DNA of 64,000 nt from CBDDGJ01 sp965199285 (GTDB lineage Bacteria; Pseudomonadota; Alphaproteobacteria; RS24), in assembly GCA_965199285.1 (NCBI GenBank), contig OZ240687.1, positions 1,488,001-1,552,000 of the forward strand, read 5' to 3'. A program made the translations under genes and the position numbers. Below, piece by piece: positions 1-9,417 of the stretch (position 1 is its first letter; each line of letters starts with the position of its first letter). Under the pieces are notes generated by a model. It saw only the letters and a program-made list of their open reading frames with translations. It did no database searches and was not told the DNA's origin.

Positions 1-1
1 T

Positions 2-598
2 GAAGGCCGCGAGGCATGGATTTGGTTACGCCTCAAACTGATTGCCGATATTGGCTTGGTGGGTCTGCCCAATGCTGGCAAATCAACCCTTTTGGCGACA
101 TTAAGTCGAGCGCGGCCAAAAATCGCAGATTATCCATTCACCACTTTGCATCCTAATTTGGGGGTGGTGTTCGCCAAAGGGCGCGAATTTGTGATGGCTG
201 ATATTCCCGGTCTTATCGAAGGCGCAAGCGACGGTGCGGGATTGGGGCATAGATTTTTAGGCCATGTCGAACGCTGTGCGGCAATGTTGCATTTAATCGA
301 TGCCAGCGCCGATAATGTTCAATCCGCCTATCATATTATTCAGCGCGAGTTGGCCGATTATGGTCATGGCCTTTCTGCCAAGCCGCAGATTATTGCGCTT
401 ACCAAAAGCGAGCTTGTAAGTGCCGATGAATTGGCGCAAAAACAGGCTGAATTGCAGACCATAAGCGGGCAAAATATATTATGCCTTTCGGCCGCCGCAC
501 GGATAGGGATTGATGAAGTGGTAAACCAGCTTTTATTATCGGTTGATGAATTGCGTGATGGCACCAACAGAGCCCAAAATCTGGCATGGTATCCTTAA
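2..598 (+). CDS. obgE: Obg/CgtA family GTPase, 3' part (5' end outside window)
   Basis: This is the C-terminal 198 codons of the ribosome-associated GTPase Obg, which acts in 50S assembly and stress signalling. The frame is open from base 2, so the gene starts upstream of the window. The first residues form the family's junction between the Obg fold and the G domain (WLRLKLIAD), followed by the P-loop GLPNAGKST (about codons 21-29), the switch II DIPG motif and a degenerate TKSE in place of NKxD. The protein stops soon after the G domain (ends LAWYP), so it lacks the OCT domain of Firmicutes Obg, as in Caulobacter CgtA. The proB start lies 20 nt downstream. Identification is firm; only the N-terminal Obg domain is unseen. 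Confidence 0.95.
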   Translation, partial: EGREAWIWLRLKLIADIGLVGLPNAGKSTLLATLSRARPKIADYPFTTLHPNLGVVFAKGREFVMADIPGLIEGASDGAGLGHRFLGHVERCAAMLHLIDASADNVQSAYHIIQRELADYGHGLSAKPQIIALTKSELVSADELAQKQAELQTISGQNILCLSAAARIGIDEVVNQLLLSVDELRDGTNRAQNLAWYP

Positions 599-617
599 AG
601 CGAATGATGGATAAATT

Positions 618-1748
618 ATGAACGATGAATTAAACAAAGCGAATATCATCACCATCAAAATTGGCTCTTCCCTTTTGGTGAAAGACCATGCGCTTGATGA
701 TGACTGGCTTGCCGGATTGGTGGCGGATATTGCGCGTTTACGCCGCGAGGGGAAAAAATTTATCATTGTCTCTTCTGGTGCGGTGGCGCTGGGGCGGGCG
801 CAGCTCGGATTTACCGATAAGGAGCTGACATTGGAAGAAAGTCAGGCGTGCGCGGCAGTGGGGCAAGTGGCGCTGGCGCAAGGCTGGCAAAATGCGCTTG
901 CGAAAGCGGAGCTGGAGGCGGCGCAAATTCTGCTTACATTTGAGGATACGGAGCAAAGACGACGCTATTTGAATGCCCGCTCAACCCTTTCTACATTACT
1001 AGATTTGGGAGTTATTCCGATCATTAATGAGAATGATACTGTCGCCACGGCAGAGCTGCGCTATGGTGATAATGACCGGCTGGCGGCACGCGTGGCAGCG
1101 ATGATTTCGGCCGATTGTCTGGTGCTGCTGTCGGATGTTGACGGGCTTTATAAAACCGCTGACTTGCGCGGCGAAGACCATATTGTCCAAATTGATGAGA
1201 TTACGCCGGAGATTGTCGCCATGGCAGGCGCGGCAGGTAAGCTCGGTAAAGGCGGTATGAAAACAAAATTAGAGGCAGCGCAAATCGCCCGCCAGGCTGG
1301 TTGTCATACAATCATCACAAGCGGTAAGAGTCCTGCCCCTTTAACAAAATATCAGAACGGGGATATGCGGGCGACTTTATTTCCGGCGGCGGGGCAGGCG
1401 CAATCGCAACGCAAATTATGGATTTCCGGCAATCTAAAACCCAAAGGGTATATTTATATTGATGCCGGTGCTTTAGAGGCTTTACAAAAAGGCCGCTCGC
1501 TTTTGCCGGTTGGGGTGGTCAAAACCTCTGGCAGATTTGACCGCGGTGATTGTGTATGTATTATGGATGCAGATGAAAATGAAATTGCGCGCGGTCTGAT
1601 TGCCTTTAATCATGCTGATACTAAGCAGATAATTGGTCAATCGGGCAAGGCGGTGAAAGATATTTTAGGAATTGAAGGCCGTTATGAGCTTATCCATCGC
1701 GATGATTTGGTGATGGTAAATAAGGGAGAGACGAATGAAACGACATGA
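618..1748 (+). CDS. proB: glutamate 5-kinase
   Basis: ATP-dependent phosphorylation of glutamate to gamma-glutamyl phosphate, the first and feedback-regulated step of proline synthesis, in the cytosol. The 376-aa protein has the amino-acid-kinase core at the N terminus (KIGSSLL, SSGAVALG, then NENDTVAT and GDNDRLAARVA, then GKGGMKTKL), followed by a C-terminal PUA domain from about residue 280 (PVGVVKTSGRFDRGD). This is the usual two-domain length. The ATG lies just behind a GGAT-type ribosome-binding sequence. Its 3' end overlaps proA by 14 nt, so the two are probably translationally coupled. It follows obgE at short spacing, an order common in alphaproteobacteria. Confidence 0.96.
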   Translation: MNDELNKANIITIKIGSSLLVKDHALDDDWLAGLVADIARLRREGKKFIIVSSGAVALGRAQLGFTDKELTLEESQACAAVGQVALAQGWQNALAKAELEAAQILLTFEDTEQRRRYLNARSTLSTLLDLGVIPIINENDTVATAELRYGDNDRLAARVAAMISADCLVLLSDVDGLYKTADLRGEDHIVQIDEITPEIVAMAGAAGKLGKGGMKTKLEAAQIARQAGCHTIITSGKSPAPLTKYQNGDMRATLFPAAGQAQSQRKLWISGNLKPKGYIYIDAGALEALQKGRSLLPVGVVKTSGRFDRGDCVCIMDADENEIARGLIAFNHADTKQIIGQSGKAVKDILGIEGRYELIHRDDLVMVNKGETNETT

Positions 1749-2997
1749 AATGATGCTGGAATTGGGGCGCAATGCGCGGGCTGCCGCGCATAATTTGGCA
1801 ATGGCAGATACGCAAGCCAAAAATAAAGCCTTAGCCGAAGCCGCCCAGCAGTTAAGGGGGCGGGCAGATATTATTATCGCGGCTAATCAGGCAGATATGG
1901 AGATTGCTCGCAATGAGAATCTCCCCAAAGCGCGGCTTGACCGGATTTTATTGGATGCGAACAGGCTGGAGGGGATTGCGCAAGCGCTCGAAGCAATTAT
2001 CAATCTGCCGGATCCAGTTGGCGCTGAAATGGCGCGCTGGACGGCCGATAATCAGCTCGATATTAGCCGCGTGCGGGTTCCCTTAGGGGTGATTGGGGTG
2101 ATTTATGAAAGCCGCCCCAATGTCACGGCGGATGCGGCGGCGCTTTGTTTGAAATCCGGCAATGTCGTGATTTTACGCGGCTCATCTGAAATTCAAAATT
2201 CTGCCAAAGCGATTGCCGATTGTTTTACCCCTGCATTGGAAGGGGCAGGCATTAACCCGCATGCGGTGCAGCTTGTGCCAAGCCCAGAGCGGGAAAATGT
2301 GGGCGATATGTTGGCGGGTCTTGACGGCAATATTGATGTGATTGTGCCCCGCGGCGGCAAAGGCTTGACGGGACGGGTGCAAGATGAGTCACGCGTGCCT
2401 GTCTTCGCGCATTTGGATGGCATTTGTCATTCTTATGTTGATGCCGCCGCCGATATTGCGATGGCGGTTGAAATTGTGGTCAATGCGAAAATGCGCCGCA
2501 CCGGTATTTGTGGTACAACCGAAACATTGTTGGTTGATAAAGCATGCGCGGCAACCCATTTGCCGGAATTGGTAAATGCGCTTCGCGATGCGGGTTGCGA
2601 GATACGCGGCGATGCGGATACGCAAGCCATCATCGCTGATATTATCCCCGCCACAGAGGAAGATTGGGCGACTGAATATCTTGATGAGATTATTTCTGTG
2701 GCGCAAGTTGATGGGGTGGGCGGCGCGATTGCGCATATAAATCATTATAGCTCCAATCACACAGATGCGATTATCACCAATGATGAGGCGGCCGCCGCCC
2801 GCTTTTTGCGCGAGGTTGATAGCGCGATTGTGATGCATAATAGCTCAACCCAATTTGCCGATGGCGGCGAATTTGGAATGGGGGCGGAGATTGGCATTGC
2901 CACTGGACGCTTTCATGCCCGTGGTCCGGTCGGGCTGGAGCAGTTGACGACATTCAAATATATGGTGCGCGGGCAAGGCCAGACCCGCCCGCTTTAA
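1735..2997 (+). CDS. proA: glutamate-5-semialdehyde dehydrogenase (gamma-glutamyl phosphate reductase)
   Basis: NADPH-dependent reduction of gamma-glutamyl phosphate to glutamate-5-semialdehyde, the second step of proline synthesis. The 420-aa protein is full length for the family. It shows the aldehyde-dehydrogenase fold signatures YESRPNVTADAAALCLKSGN (about residues 123-142) and the catalytic cysteine in TGICGTTETLL near residue 257. The start codon lies inside the 3' end of proB in another frame, supporting a coupled proB-proA operon and coordinated supply of the labile acyl-phosphate intermediate. Nothing unusual is seen. Confidence 0.96.
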   Translation: MKRHEMMLELGRNARAAAHNLAMADTQAKNKALAEAAQQLRGRADIIIAANQADMEIARNENLPKARLDRILLDANRLEGIAQALEAIINLPDPVGAEMARWTADNQLDISRVRVPLGVIGVIYESRPNVTADAAALCLKSGNVVILRGSSEIQNSAKAIADCFTPALEGAGINPHAVQLVPSPERENVGDMLAGLDGNIDVIVPRGGKGLTGRVQDESRVPVFAHLDGICHSYVDAAADIAMAVEIVVNAKMRRTGICGTTETLLVDKACAATHLPELVNALRDAGCEIRGDADTQAIIADIIPATEEDWATEYLDEIISVAQVDGVGGAIAHINHYSSNHTDAIITNDEAAAARFLREVDSAIVMHNSSTQFADGGEFGMGAEIGIATGRFHARGPVGLEQLTTFKYMVRGQGQTRPL

Positions 2998-3038
2998 TTT
3001 GGGCCAGTATAATCTGGATAAAATAATGACGACATATT

Positions 3039-3635
3039 ATGATGACTAAATCTGCCCCCTTATTATTTCCGAGCATGCGGGTTGGTCTGTTTGGCGGAAG
3101 TTTTGACCCGCCGCATATGGGGCATGTTGCGATTAGCAAATCGGCACAAAGGCAATTAAGGTTGGATTGTGTCTGGTGGCTGGTATCACCGCAAAACCCG
3201 CTAAAAAAACATGCGCCCAAAAATCAGAATAAGCGCATTGCCGCCGCCAAAGCGCTCGTCAAAGCAATGGCGCAAGACCCGCATATTTTTATTTCGGATA
3301 TTGAAACCCAATTACAAACCAATCACACGATTGAGCTTATTCGGTTTTTGCAGCAGCATTATCCGCAAGTTCATTTTATCTGGATTATGGGGGCGGATAA
3401 TCTGGCGCAATTTCATAAATGGCGCGGCTGGCAAGAGATCTTAAACCGCCTGCCCGTGATTATATATCCCCGCGCTATGGCGGGAGAAAAAGCGTTTTTG
3501 TCACCCGCCGCGCAATGTTTTGCGGCTTATCGAAAAGCCACTACGCCCGCTTTGGTGACAGCCGCGCCGCCGGCTTGGGGGCGGTTGAGCGGGCGGTTAA
3601 ACCCGCTTTCCTCAACAATCTTGCGGGGCGGATAA
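3039..3635 (+). CDS. nadD: nicotinate-nucleotide adenylyltransferase
   Basis: Transfers AMP from ATP to nicotinate mononucleotide to give deamido-NAD in NAD biosynthesis. The 198-aa protein carries the nucleotidyltransferase T/HxGH region as GGSFDPPHMGHV (residues about 19-30), a WIMGADNLAQFHKW segment and a C-terminal LSSTILRGG corresponding to the family's ISSTxIR motif. The tail is short but complete. The nadD-rsfS-rlmH order is widely conserved in bacteria and supports the call. Two adjacent ATG codons are possible starts; the conserved core begins about 14 residues later. Confidence 0.93.
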   Translation: MMTKSAPLLFPSMRVGLFGGSFDPPHMGHVAISKSAQRQLRLDCVWWLVSPQNPLKKHAPKNQNKRIAAAKALVKAMAQDPHIFISDIETQLQTNHTIELIRFLQQHYPQVHFIWIMGADNLAQFHKWRGWQEILNRLPVIIYPRAMAGEKAFLSPAAQCFAAYRKATTPALVTAAPPAWGRLSGRLNPLSSTILRGG

Positions 3636-3673
3636 GTGTTGAAAAATAATCCAAATTATGATTATATACTGGC

Positions 3674-4048
3674 ATGACGCTTTCGGTAGCATCGCAAATA
3701 AATGAAGAGGTCGAGCACATTCTTAAACTTGCGCTTGAAAGCCTCGATGATGATCAGGCAAGCGATATTGTGACGATTGATCTGGCGCGCAAATCTTCCA
3801 TTGCTGATTATATGATTATTGCTTCTGGTCGGTCATCACGCCATGTCGGCGCGATAACCGATCATCTTTTGGAAAAATTAAAACGCGCCGGCCGCAAAAA
3901 TATCCGGATTGAAGGGCAAGATACAGGCGATTGGATTTTGCTGGATGCGTTTGATATTGTTATCCATATTTTCAGGCCTGAGGTTCGGGAATTTTATAAT
4001 CTCGAAAAAATGTGGCAGCTCGATGTTGAAACCGCCCCTGCCTCTTAA
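3674..4048 (+). CDS. rsfS: ribosomal silencing factor RsfS (Iojap family)
   Basis: Binds large-subunit protein L14 and blocks subunit joining to silence translation during starvation. The 124-aa protein has the DUF143/Iojap fold: LDDDQASDIVTIDL, then SIADYMIIASGRSSRHVGAI, then the GQDTGDWILLDAFDIVIHIF strand-helix region and a C-terminal REFYNLEKMW. Length is typical. It sits directly after nadD and 23 nt before rlmH, the standard neighbourhood for this family. Confidence 0.95.
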   Translation: MTLSVASQINEEVEHILKLALESLDDDQASDIVTIDLARKSSIADYMIIASGRSSRHVGAITDHLLEKLKRAGRKNIRIEGQDTGDWILLDAFDIVIHIFRPEVREFYNLEKMWQLDVETAPAS

Positions 4049-4071
4049 CCCCTGATGCGTGGGGGGTATCT

Positions 4072-4542
4072 ATGCAGTTAAGGATTATTGCATTTGGGCA
4101 GGCTAAAGCGTCCCCCGAACAAGAATTATATGATGATTATGCGAAGCTGATTATGCGGCATGGGCGTTTATGCGGGATAAGCCAGTTTGAACTTCTCGAA
4201 TTAAAAGAGAAAAAAGGCAAAAATGATGATGTTTTGGAGCATGCCTTAGCGTCACAAAATACGCGACAAAAACTCATCTTTTTAGATGCCGCTGGCACTC
4301 ACATGAGCAGCGAAGGGTTTTCAGGCTTTTTACAAACCCATTTGGATGGAAATTACGAAACCCTATCTTTTGTCATCGGGCCGGCGGATGGGTTTAGCGC
4401 GGCACAATTACAAAAAGCGGATGCGATTTTGTCACTGGGAAGCATGACCTTGCCGCATTTGCTGGCACGTGTTTTGCTAGCAGAACAGCTATGGCGGGCT
4501 CTTTCTATTCTGACAAATCACCCTTATCATAGAGGCGCATGA
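4072..4542 (+). CDS. rlmH: 23S rRNA (pseudouridine1915-N3)-methyltransferase RlmH
   Basis: SPOUT-class SAM-dependent methyltransferase that modifies pseudouridine 1915 in helix 69 of 23S rRNA. The 156-aa protein shows the family's FVIGPADGFS segment (around residue 101) and the trefoil-knot C terminus LSLGSMTLPHLLARVLLAEQLWRA followed by a short NHPYHRG end. The N terminus (RIIAFGQAK) matches the family. The start of the downstream gene overlaps its stop by 4 nt (ATGA), so they are likely coupled. Confidence 0.95.
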   Translation: MQLRIIAFGQAKASPEQELYDDYAKLIMRHGRLCGISQFELLELKEKKGKNDDVLEHALASQNTRQKLIFLDAAGTHMSSEGFSGFLQTHLDGNYETLSFVIGPADGFSAAQLQKADAILSLGSMTLPHLLARVLLAEQLWRALSILTNHPYHRGA

Positions 4543-5657
4543 ATAAATTAAGTTACATTATCGCTGCTGCTTTTTTATATTTCTCAGCCGCGGCACAGGA
4601 TTTGCTCAAGATTGAGCGTGAAATAGAGCAGCGCCGCGTCGCAGAGCAAGAATTAAATGCACAAGCACAACGGGTTGAGCAAGAGCGAAAAACACTCAAT
4701 CGGCAGATTATAAAATTAACAAAAAAACTTACCGATATGGATCAACGCCGCAGTAAACTTAAAAAGAGGTTAGCGGCATTAAAAGAAAGCGAAATGAAGC
4801 AAAAAACCGCCTTGCATGATGACCGGGTAAAATTATCGCAATCGCTGGCAGCGCTGCAATCGATGAGTGAACACCCCCCTCCCGCTTTTGCAGTTCACCC
4901 TGATGATGCGTTAAAGGCGGTGCAGGGGCGTATTGCTTTGGCCAGCGTGGTTCCGCGCCTACAATTGCGGGCAGAGGATCTAAAGGCGCGCTTAACAGAA
5001 CTTACAATTTTACGCGCGCGCATTGCAGAAGACCAAGACGTACTTGCCGCGACAGAGACAGAAGCGGCCAGGCATCGTAAAACATTGGAAAAGCGGCTTA
5101 TGCAAAGAGCTAAAACAGAAAAAGCAATTCGGAAGAAAGCCGATATAGAAGCAAAAGAAATCGCTCGTCTCGTTGCCGAGGCACAGAATTTGCGGCAATT
5201 AAGCCGAAAATTAACCCAGCACCGTCGCGAACGAAATAATAGCCTGAAGATAGAAAATTTTGAACAAGCACGCGGTACGTTATCATTGCCTGTACGTGGA
5301 CGTATCGTCAAAGGCTTTGGTGAAGAGCAAAAAACCGGTGATATAGCACGCGGGATCTATATTGACACACCTTATGGTGCGCAGATTACGGCACCACATG
5401 ATGCTGAAATCCTTTATGCGGGACCGTTTCGTCAATATGGCAATATTGTTATTCTGGGCTTAGGAAATGATTATCAAATGGTGTTGACGGGCATTGCTAA
5501 TTTACAAAGCTATGCCGGACAAAAAATCCTTGCAGGCGAACCAATTGGTCAAATGCAAAAGAATATTGGCGATGTGGTACGAAAACCATTATATATTGAG
5601 CTACGCTATAATAATGAACCGATTGACCCTGTCCCTTGGATGCGGTTAACTGGTTAG
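4539..5657 (+). CDS. envC: EnvC-like murein hydrolase activator (degenerate LytM domain)
   Basis: Periplasmic protein predicted to activate cell-wall amidases at the division site. The 372-aa protein begins with a hydrophobic signal segment (to about residue 20, cut near SAAAQ), followed by a long charged coiled coil (about 20-230) and a C-terminal M23/LytM-like domain (about 255-370). In that domain the zinc ligands are missing: the expected GxxHxGxD His is replaced in IARGIYID, and the HxH is replaced in PLYIELRY. This is the hallmark of the non-catalytic EnvC class rather than an active endopeptidase. It lies between rlmH and ctpA, a common alphaproteobacterial order. Activator function is inferred from family. 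Confidence 0.88.
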   Translation: MNKLSYIIAAAFLYFSAAAQDLLKIEREIEQRRVAEQELNAQAQRVEQERKTLNRQIIKLTKKLTDMDQRRSKLKKRLAALKESEMKQKTALHDDRVKLSQSLAALQSMSEHPPPAFAVHPDDALKAVQGRIALASVVPRLQLRAEDLKARLTELTILRARIAEDQDVLAATETEAARHRKTLEKRLMQRAKTEKAIRKKADIEAKEIARLVAEAQNLRQLSRKLTQHRRERNNSLKIENFEQARGTLSLPVRGRIVKGFGEEQKTGDIARGIYIDTPYGAQITAPHDAEILYAGPFRQYGNIVILGLGNDYQMVLTGIANLQSYAGQKILAGEPIGQMQKNIGDVVRKPLYIELRYNNEPIDPVPWMRLTG

Positions 5658-5675
5658 ATATAAGACGAGAGTAAC

Positions 5676-7097
5676 ATGAAAATTTTTGTGAGATTATTTT
5701 TATATATAAGCCTGACTTTAATTCCGGCTTTTGCGCAAGCGGCCGAAGAGGATATATCCAAAACGGAGGTTGAAAAGCGGCAGGATTTGTATGACCAATT
5801 GCGCCTATTTGGTGATGTGCTGGAGCGGGTAAGGCGGGATTATATTGACGCGCCAGAAGATAAGGATTTAATTGAAAGCGCGTTAATTGGCATGCTGACC
5901 GCGCTTGATCCCCATTCATCTTATCTACCGCCTAAGAATTTCGAAGATATGCAAGTTGAAACCAAGGGCGAATTTGGCGGCCTCGGGATTGAGGTAACAA
6001 TGGAGCAAGGGCTGGTTAAGGTGATTTCTCCGATTGATGATACGCCCGCGCAACGGGCGGGCATTATTGCAAATGATCTTGTCTCACATCTTGATGGCGA
6101 ACCTGTGTTAGGGCTAACGCTTTCACAGGCGGTCGATAAAATGCGGGGGAAAAAAGGCACAAGCATCACGTTAACCATTTTGCGCGCCGGTGAAGAAGAG
6201 CCCCTCGAAATTAAAATCACCCGTGATATTATAAAAATTCGAGCCGTTCGTAGCCGTGTGGAGGGGATTGAAGAAAACATTATTTATTTGCGGGTGACAA
6301 CCTTTAATGTGCAAACCACGCCGAATTTGGAACAAGCGATCGCAGAGCTTACGGCTGAAATTGGGGCGCAAAACATTGCCGGAGTTGTGCTTGACTTACG
6401 CAATAATCCGGGCGGTTTACTCAATGAAGCTGTTTCGGTTTCAGACATGTTTTTGGAGCAGGGTGAAATTGTTTCAACCCGGGGGCGACATAAGCGTGAT
6501 GGGGCTCGCTTTAGCGCGCGTGCAGGTGATCTTACAAATGGACTTCCTGTTCTTGTGTTGGTTAATGGCGGCTCAGCTTCCGCATCTGAAATTGTTGCCG
6601 GTGCTTTACAAGATCACCATCGGGCGATTGTTGTGGGGGCGCAAAGTTTTGGCAAGGGTTCCGTACAAACAATTTTTCCGCTTCAAAATGATGCCGCTAT
6701 TCGGATGACAACCGCGCGTTATTATACGCCATCAGGGCGTTCGATTCAGGCTTTGGGCATTACCCCTGATATTTTTGTCCGCCAGCACGTGCCAGAAGAA
6801 TTACAAAAACGCGTTAAACCTCGTCGCGAGGCTGATTTGCGCGGACGGCTAGAGGGTGAAGATATTGACGGTCAGTCTAATCAAAAGGATGAGGATGAAA
6901 CAGAGAAAGACGAGAATAGTAAATTCTCGGTTGCTTATATTCCCTCAAAACCAGAGGATGATGTCCAGCTTCAATATGCCCTTTCTATGCTAACGAAGAT
7001 GGATAAAGCGCGGCGTGATCCATCATCTATCGTCCAGCAGAAAATTGTTCCCCCACCTGTCAAGGATGTTGCAGAATTAGCAGATGCAACAGAATAA
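5676..7097 (+). CDS. ctpA: S41 family C-terminal processing peptidase
   Basis: Periplasmic serine protease of the CtpA/Prc type that trims or degrades envelope proteins. The 473-aa protein has an N-terminal signal peptide (cleavage near AQAAEE), a PDZ domain around residues 95-180 (GGLGIEV, then DDTPAQRAGI) and the S41 domain with the catalytic serine in GGSASASEIVAG (near residue 300) and the lysine in SFGKGSVQTIF (near 325). The C terminus is acidic and low-complexity (EDIDGQSNQKDEDETEKDE) before the final helix. It follows envC by 18 nt and overlaps the Nudix gene by 14 nt. EnvC-Ctp pairing fits a cell-wall remodelling role; the substrate is unknown. Confidence 0.93.
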   Translation: MKIFVRLFLYISLTLIPAFAQAAEEDISKTEVEKRQDLYDQLRLFGDVLERVRRDYIDAPEDKDLIESALIGMLTALDPHSSYLPPKNFEDMQVETKGEFGGLGIEVTMEQGLVKVISPIDDTPAQRAGIIANDLVSHLDGEPVLGLTLSQAVDKMRGKKGTSITLTILRAGEEEPLEIKITRDIIKIRAVRSRVEGIEENIIYLRVTTFNVQTTPNLEQAIAELTAEIGAQNIAGVVLDLRNNPGGLLNEAVSVSDMFLEQGEIVSTRGRHKRDGARFSARAGDLTNGLPVLVLVNGGSASASEIVAGALQDHHRAIVVGAQSFGKGSVQTIFPLQNDAAIRMTTARYYTPSGRSIQALGITPDIFVRQHVPEELQKRVKPRREADLRGRLEGEDIDGQSNQKDEDETEKDENSKFSVAYIPSKPEDDVQLQYALSMLTKMDKARRDPSSIVQQKIVPPPVKDVAELADATE

Positions 7098-7602
7098 TAA
7101 ATTACAACTTCAATATCGCGCCTGTGTCGGTGTGGTTGTATTTAATCGGAAGGGGCAGGTGTTTATGGGCAAGCGGGCGCAAGATCAATTCGCGCTTGAC
7201 TCTCTCTCACATCCGCCTCCCTTATATCCATGGCAATTCCCGCAAGGGGGGATTGATAAGGGCGAAGCCCCCATGCGTGCCGCCTATCGGGAATTATATG
7301 AAGAAAGCGGTATAAAATCTGTGCGGCTGCTTTATGAAATGCCCTATTGGTTGGCTTATGATTTGCCCGATGAGCTTATCGGCCGCGCCCTTAAAGGAAA
7401 GTTTCGCGGGCAAAAACAAAAATGGTTTGCCTTTTTGTTTGAAGGTAAAGACAGCGAAATAGACCTTGCTCAGCACGAACAAATCGAGTTTGAAGATTAT
7501 CAATGGACAAATATGGCAACCGCCTGTGAGCTGATTATCCCTTTTAAGTACCATATTTATACACGCTTGGCAGCAAGTTTCGGATTTTTAGAACATGGCT
7601 AA
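7084..7602 (+). CDS. rppH: RNA pyrophosphohydrolase (Nudix)
   Basis: Nudix hydrolase expected to remove pyrophosphate from 5'-triphosphorylated RNA, or to hydrolyse dinucleoside polyphosphates. The 172-aa protein carries a complete Nudix box (GX5EX7REUXEEXGU) from GGIDKGEAP to RELYEESGI around residues 58-80, with the flanking PWQFPQGG and the C-terminal FEDYQW region of the RppH/IalA group. The start lies inside the ctpA 3' end, and the stop overlaps the next gene by 8 nt, so it is part of a tightly packed transcription unit. Confidence 0.93.
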   Translation: MQQNNKLQLQYRACVGVVVFNRKGQVFMGKRAQDQFALDSLSHPPPLYPWQFPQGGIDKGEAPMRAAYRELYEESGIKSVRLLYEMPYWLAYDLPDELIGRALKGKFRGQKQKWFAFLFEGKDSEIDLAQHEQIEFEDYQWTNMATACELIIPFKYHIYTRLAASFGFLEHG

Positions 7603-8548
7603 GGATTTCCCCATTCTCAATCTGGCGGATTTTAAGAGCGATGAAACCTTCCGCCGCGAGGCATTTATCCGCGATTTGGATAGAGCGTGTCGTGATTTGG
7701 GGTTCTTTTTTCTCATCGGGCATGGATTGGATGATACCTTAAACACCTGTTTTAGGGCAGCGCAGGATTTTTTCAATCTCCCCATTTGCGAAAAAGAAAA
7801 AATATCAATCTCTAAATCATCTTGTCATCGCGGCTGGTATCGATTGCATGAAGAAATACTTGACCCAATTCAAAATGCAGCCGGTGATTATAAGGAAGGG
7901 CTTAAAATCGGTTTTGATTGCCCGCCCGATCACCCGCGCATAAAGGCAGGCGTGCCCTTGCATGGGGCAAATCAATGGCCGGATATAGAGGGCTGGCAAG
8001 CGGTCATGCAGCACAATTATAATCTGTTAAGCGATTTATCGCGTGAGCTGATGCAAGCTTTGGCGCTGGCGCTTGTGCTGCCGGCAGATTATTTTGCCGA
8101 TTATCTTACCGACCCGATGGCGACGCTTTCACCCTTGCGCTATCCGCCGCAGCAAGGTGAGGTGCTGGGGGCGGGCGCGCATACAGATTTTGGCTGCCTG
8201 TCGCTGGTCGCGCAATTAGATGCAGACGGGTTAGAGATTAAAACACGAGATGGAGACTGGTTGCCTGTGCCGTTTTATCCAGACGCGCTTGCGGTTAATC
8301 TAGGCGATATGATGGCGCGCTGGACCAATGACCTCTATCGCTCGCCGCCGCATCGGGTGATAAATCGCCAACCGCATCATCGCCATAGTCTTGCATTTTT
8401 CTTTGACCCCGACCCGGAGACGGATTTATCGGCTTTTCCTTCTTGCTTAGCTGAAACCGGTGCGGCACATTATCCGCCAGCGACATGCCTCGAGCATTTG
8501 CTTAGCAAAATTGATGAGAGTTTTTCTTATCGGAAAGAGGTTGAATGA
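7595..8548 (+). CDS. 2-oxoglutarate/Fe(II)-dependent oxygenase, isopenicillin-N-synthase-like
   Basis: Predicted non-haem iron oxygenase of the DIOX/IPNS superfamily. The 317-aa protein has the N-terminal DIOX_N region (FFLIGHGLD, then FFNLPICEKE) and the double-stranded beta-helix with iron ligands in AHTDFG (His and Asp near 196 and 198) and SPPHRV (distal His near 253), and an RHS segment (about 268) in the position that binds the 2-oxoglutarate carboxylate. Substrate cannot be predicted. Relatives include plant hormone oxidases and bacterial proteins of unknown substrate. It overlaps both rppH (8 nt) and purU (4 nt), so it is co-translated with purine/one-carbon genes, but that does not define its reaction. 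Confidence 0.85.
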   Translation: MAKDFPILNLADFKSDETFRREAFIRDLDRACRDLGFFFLIGHGLDDTLNTCFRAAQDFFNLPICEKEKISISKSSCHRGWYRLHEEILDPIQNAAGDYKEGLKIGFDCPPDHPRIKAGVPLHGANQWPDIEGWQAVMQHNYNLLSDLSRELMQALALALVLPADYFADYLTDPMATLSPLRYPPQQGEVLGAGAHTDFGCLSLVAQLDADGLEIKTRDGDWLPVPFYPDALAVNLGDMMARWTNDLYRSPPHRVINRQPHHRHSLAFFFDPDPETDLSAFPSCLAETGAAHYPPATCLEHLLSKIDESFSYRKEVE

Positions 8549-9393
8549 ACACTTATATATTAACCCTATCTTGCCCCGACCGCTCTGGCATTGTCGCGGC
8601 CGTGGCTTCTGCCTTGTCACAAAGCGGGATGAATATTACCGATAGTCATCAATTTGGCGACCCCGATACAAAGCAATTTTTTATGCGCGTCGCGTTTGAG
8701 CCGATAGAAACACAAAGCATCGCTGAATTTGAAAAATCATTTACGGCATTGGCGGAGTCTTTTGCGATGCAATGGAAACTCTATGATATGAGCCAAACGC
8801 CGCGCGTGCTTATTTTGGTTTCGAAATTTGACCATTGCCTGCAAGACCTTATTTATCGTAGCGAGATTGGCAGCCTCAATATGCAAATTGCCGGTATTAT
8901 GTCTAATCATGAAACCACCCAAAAGCGCGCTGCCCATGCTGATATTCCGTTTTTTTTGATGGCGGGAGGCAAAGCAGAAAAACCTGCTCATGAAAAAATG
9001 ATTGCCGATTTTGTCGCGCGGGAAAAAATCGATTTGGTTATCTTAGCGCGCTATATGCAAATCTTATCGGAAGATTTGGTGCAGATGCTCGACGGCAAGG
9101 TGATAAATATTCACCATAGTTTTTTGCCGAGCTTCAAAGGCGCAGTGCCTTATAGCCGCGCCTATGAGCGCGGGGTGAAAATGATTGGCGCAACCGCCCA
9201 TTTTGTCACCGCCGCGCTTGATGAAGGGCCAATTATCACGCAAGGCGTTGCTGATATTCGCCATGATATGAGCGTTGCCCAGCTTGTTGATGTCGGGCGC
9301 GATATTGAAAAACAGGTGCTGGCGCAAGCGGTGAATTATTATCTGCAAAGGCGGATATTATTAAATGGCCATAAAACCGTGATTTTCGAATAA
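8545..9393 (+). CDS. purU: formyltetrahydrofolate deformylase
   Basis: Hydrolyses 10-formyl-tetrahydrofolate to formate and THF, balancing one-carbon pools and supplying formate for PurT. The 282-aa protein has an N-terminal ACT domain (LTLSCPDRSGIVAAV, residues about 5-85) and a C-terminal formyltransferase-like domain with INIHHSFLPSFKG near residue 187 and the aspartate-containing LDEGPIITQ near 225. Length is typical. Its ATG overlaps the preceding oxygenase stop (ATGA). Confidence 0.95.
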   Translation: MNTYILTLSCPDRSGIVAAVASALSQSGMNITDSHQFGDPDTKQFFMRVAFEPIETQSIAEFEKSFTALAESFAMQWKLYDMSQTPRVLILVSKFDHCLQDLIYRSEIGSLNMQIAGIMSNHETTQKRAAHADIPFFLMAGGKAEKPAHEKMIADFVAREKIDLVILARYMQILSEDLVQMLDGKVINIHHSFLPSFKGAVPYSRAYERGVKMIGATAHFVTAALDEGPIITQGVADIRHDMSVAQLVDVGRDIEKQVLAQAVNYYLQRRILLNGHKTVIFE

Positions 9394-9417
9394 TCCGTCA
9401 CATGATTAGCAACAGGG

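Noticed and set aside
7124..7315. Additional small frames inside rppH and other housekeeping genes
   Set aside because: They are alternative-frame readings of strongly supported genes without ribosome-binding sites or family motifs.
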